Assembly (NCBI GenBank): GCA_023402395.1
Contig: JAEYGI010000018.1
Location: forward strand, 1-25,671
Origin: Bacillota bacterium
GTDB lineage: Bacteria; Bacillota; UBA4882; UBA8346
Reading direction: 5' to 3'
DNA length: 25,671 nucleotides
Below, in pieces: positions 24,874 through 25,671 of this stretch (the first letter of the stretch is position 1; the number at the start of each line of letters is the position of its first letter). Position numbers and translations under genes: made by a program. The notes under the pieces are model-generated. The model saw only the letters and a program-made list of their open reading frames with translations, was not told the DNA's origin and made no database searches.

Positions 24874-24937
24874 GAAATCAACTGAACCGGTACGCGAAAG
24901 CGCCCGGGAAGGAAATCGGGCGGTTCCGCGTCGCAAG

Positions 24938-24970
24938 AAACAGGCCTCAAAGGGATTCGGGCCTGTTTTT
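24938..24970 (+). terminator. Rho-independent terminator of the sugar-uptake operon
   Basis: AAACAGGCC (24938-24946) pairs with GGCCTGTTT (24960-24968), ending in five T's; outer GCAAG/CTTGC bases can extend the stem. It lies 64 bases past the last stop. A smaller GCCCG/CGGGC hairpin precedes it at about 24902-24921. Confidence 0.88.
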
Positions 24971-24988
24971 GCTTGCGGCCGGATAAGC

Positions 24989-25303
24989 GAATCATTTCAT
25001 TCGGTAACTGAATGTGGACATTCTGTTACTAAACTATTTCATTGAGTAAAAGAATGTGGATATTCAGTAACTAAATGTGGATATTCTGTTAATAAATGAA
25101 CTGGGGGAGCCGTTCCCAATCCACATTCAGTAACAGAATGTGGATATTTAGTAACTGATTGTGGATATTCTGTTACTGAATGTGGATATTTACTAACTAA
25201 ATCATTTCATTGAGTAAAAGAATGTGGATATTCGGTTACTAAATGTGGATATTCTGTGGATAAATCAGTCGATTGGGTTACAGAATGTGGATAACCACTT
25301 CCC
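24989..25303. repeat. 21-bp periodic array (family B), 15 units, rich in DnaA-box-like sites
   Basis: Fifteen consecutive 21-bp units hold register from 24989 to 25303 without an indel. Most carry GAATGTGGATATTC followed by a GTAACT or GTTACT stretch. Some are variants (ATTTCATTGAGTAAAA type at 25031 and 25199) and one is inverted (25115-25135). Neighbouring units create the dyad GTTACTGAAT-N6-ATTCAGTAAC. TGTGGATA occurs nine times; two instances extend to TGTGGATAA (25255-25263, 25286-25294), the exact complement of the DnaA box TTATCCACA. A near-box TCATCCACA follows at 25324-25332. The sequence is unrelated to family A, yet the period is identical. No gene is visible in it. Confidence 0.9.
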
Positions 25304-25671
25304 CGAAGGAGCGGGTCGAAAGCTCATCCACAGGCGCGGCAAGCCGGATCTTCTTTCGCAGCGGCCGAAATAACGAGCTGGGATGGTAAAGGGGCAATGT
25401 CTTCAAGCTACGGTGGTAACATTTTCCTAAATGAATGCCGACCGGAGGCTGAAGACCTCCGGCTACAAGGCGCAAGGACCCTGAAGGGCCCTAGGAACGG
25501 AACAGGATGAGATATTCAGCTTGAGTCCAGCCATGGACGGCTTCCATCTATCTCAATAAATTAAAATATATCTTTAAAATTCTTCGAATATCTCAGATTT
25601 TTAAATTGGTCAATATAAACAGCTATAGTGAACCTGCCTGTTAATCGATGAAGACCACTCCTTCTTCATTG
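25304..25671. other. Non-coding end region: paired hairpins and an AT-rich stretch
   Basis: No convincing gene. A short minus-strand frame (25278-25475) runs through repeat and hairpin sequence and has no motif. CCGGAGG (25442-25448) pairs with CCTCCGG (25456-25462), and an imperfect GGACCCT-GA-AGGGCCC palindrome follows at about 25477-25491. From about 25550 to 25630 the DNA is strongly AT-rich. Confidence 0.55.

Noticed and set aside
25278..25475. Minus-strand frame of 65 codons near the window end
   Set aside because: It crosses the hairpin and DnaA-box-like repeats and has no recognisable features.

Overview
The window looks like chromosome from a Bacillota (Firmicutes) bacterium of fairly high G+C. 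The clues are strong GGAGG-type ribosome binding sites, a CheX gene behind a sigma-28/SigD-type promoter, a MocR regulator, and an LplABC/YtcP-type sugar transporter next to a membrane-bound AraC regulator. Two features hint at a two-membrane (diderm) envelope, as in Halanaerobia-, Negativicutes- or Limnochordia-like lineages: a small predicted beta-barrel protein ending in Phe (8370-8954) and a transporter binding protein with a signal peptide but no lipobox cysteine (17272-18768). I cannot name the species.

Layout. 1-112: end of a perfect 21-bp tandem array. 216-3644 (-): large poly-HAMP/PAS chemoreceptor. 4308-4730 (-): HIT-family protein. 4794-6203 (-): MocR regulator, divergent from a GNAT acetyltransferase and a flavoprotein gene (6378-7467, +). 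7686-8150 (+): CheX. 8370-8954 (-): beta-barrel protein, behind a TetR gene (8997-9592, -) that carries a frameshift. 9793-11250 (+): Dam-type methyltransferase and PD-(D/E)XK nuclease, probably a restriction-modification pair, separated by a duplicated hairpin element. 11447-11698: a diverged array of the same 21-bp dyad family as at 1-112. 12016-14193 (+): AraC-family transmembrane regulator. 14194-17130: AT-rich insert with an FkbM methyltransferase and an iron-sulfur aldo/keto reductase. 17272-24873 (+): sugar-uptake operon (binding protein, two permeases, two tandem rhamnogalacturonan-lyase-like proteins). 24938-24970: terminator. 24989-25303: a second, unrelated array, again with exactly 21-bp periodicity, rich in DnaA-box-like sequence and followed by an AT-rich stretch.

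How it fits together. The AraC regulator probably senses an extracellular or periplasmic signal and controls the transporter operon, from which the AT-rich insert now separates it. The operon probably imports an oligosaccharide, perhaps pectin/rhamnogalacturonan-derived, and the two lyase-like proteins, which lack signal peptides, would act on it in the cytoplasm. The chemoreceptor and CheX belong to motility signalling but are separate units.

The most unusual content is non-coding: two sequence families with a strict 21-bp (two helical turns, seven codons) period and internal dyad symmetry. All calls come from reading the sequence; no database search was run.
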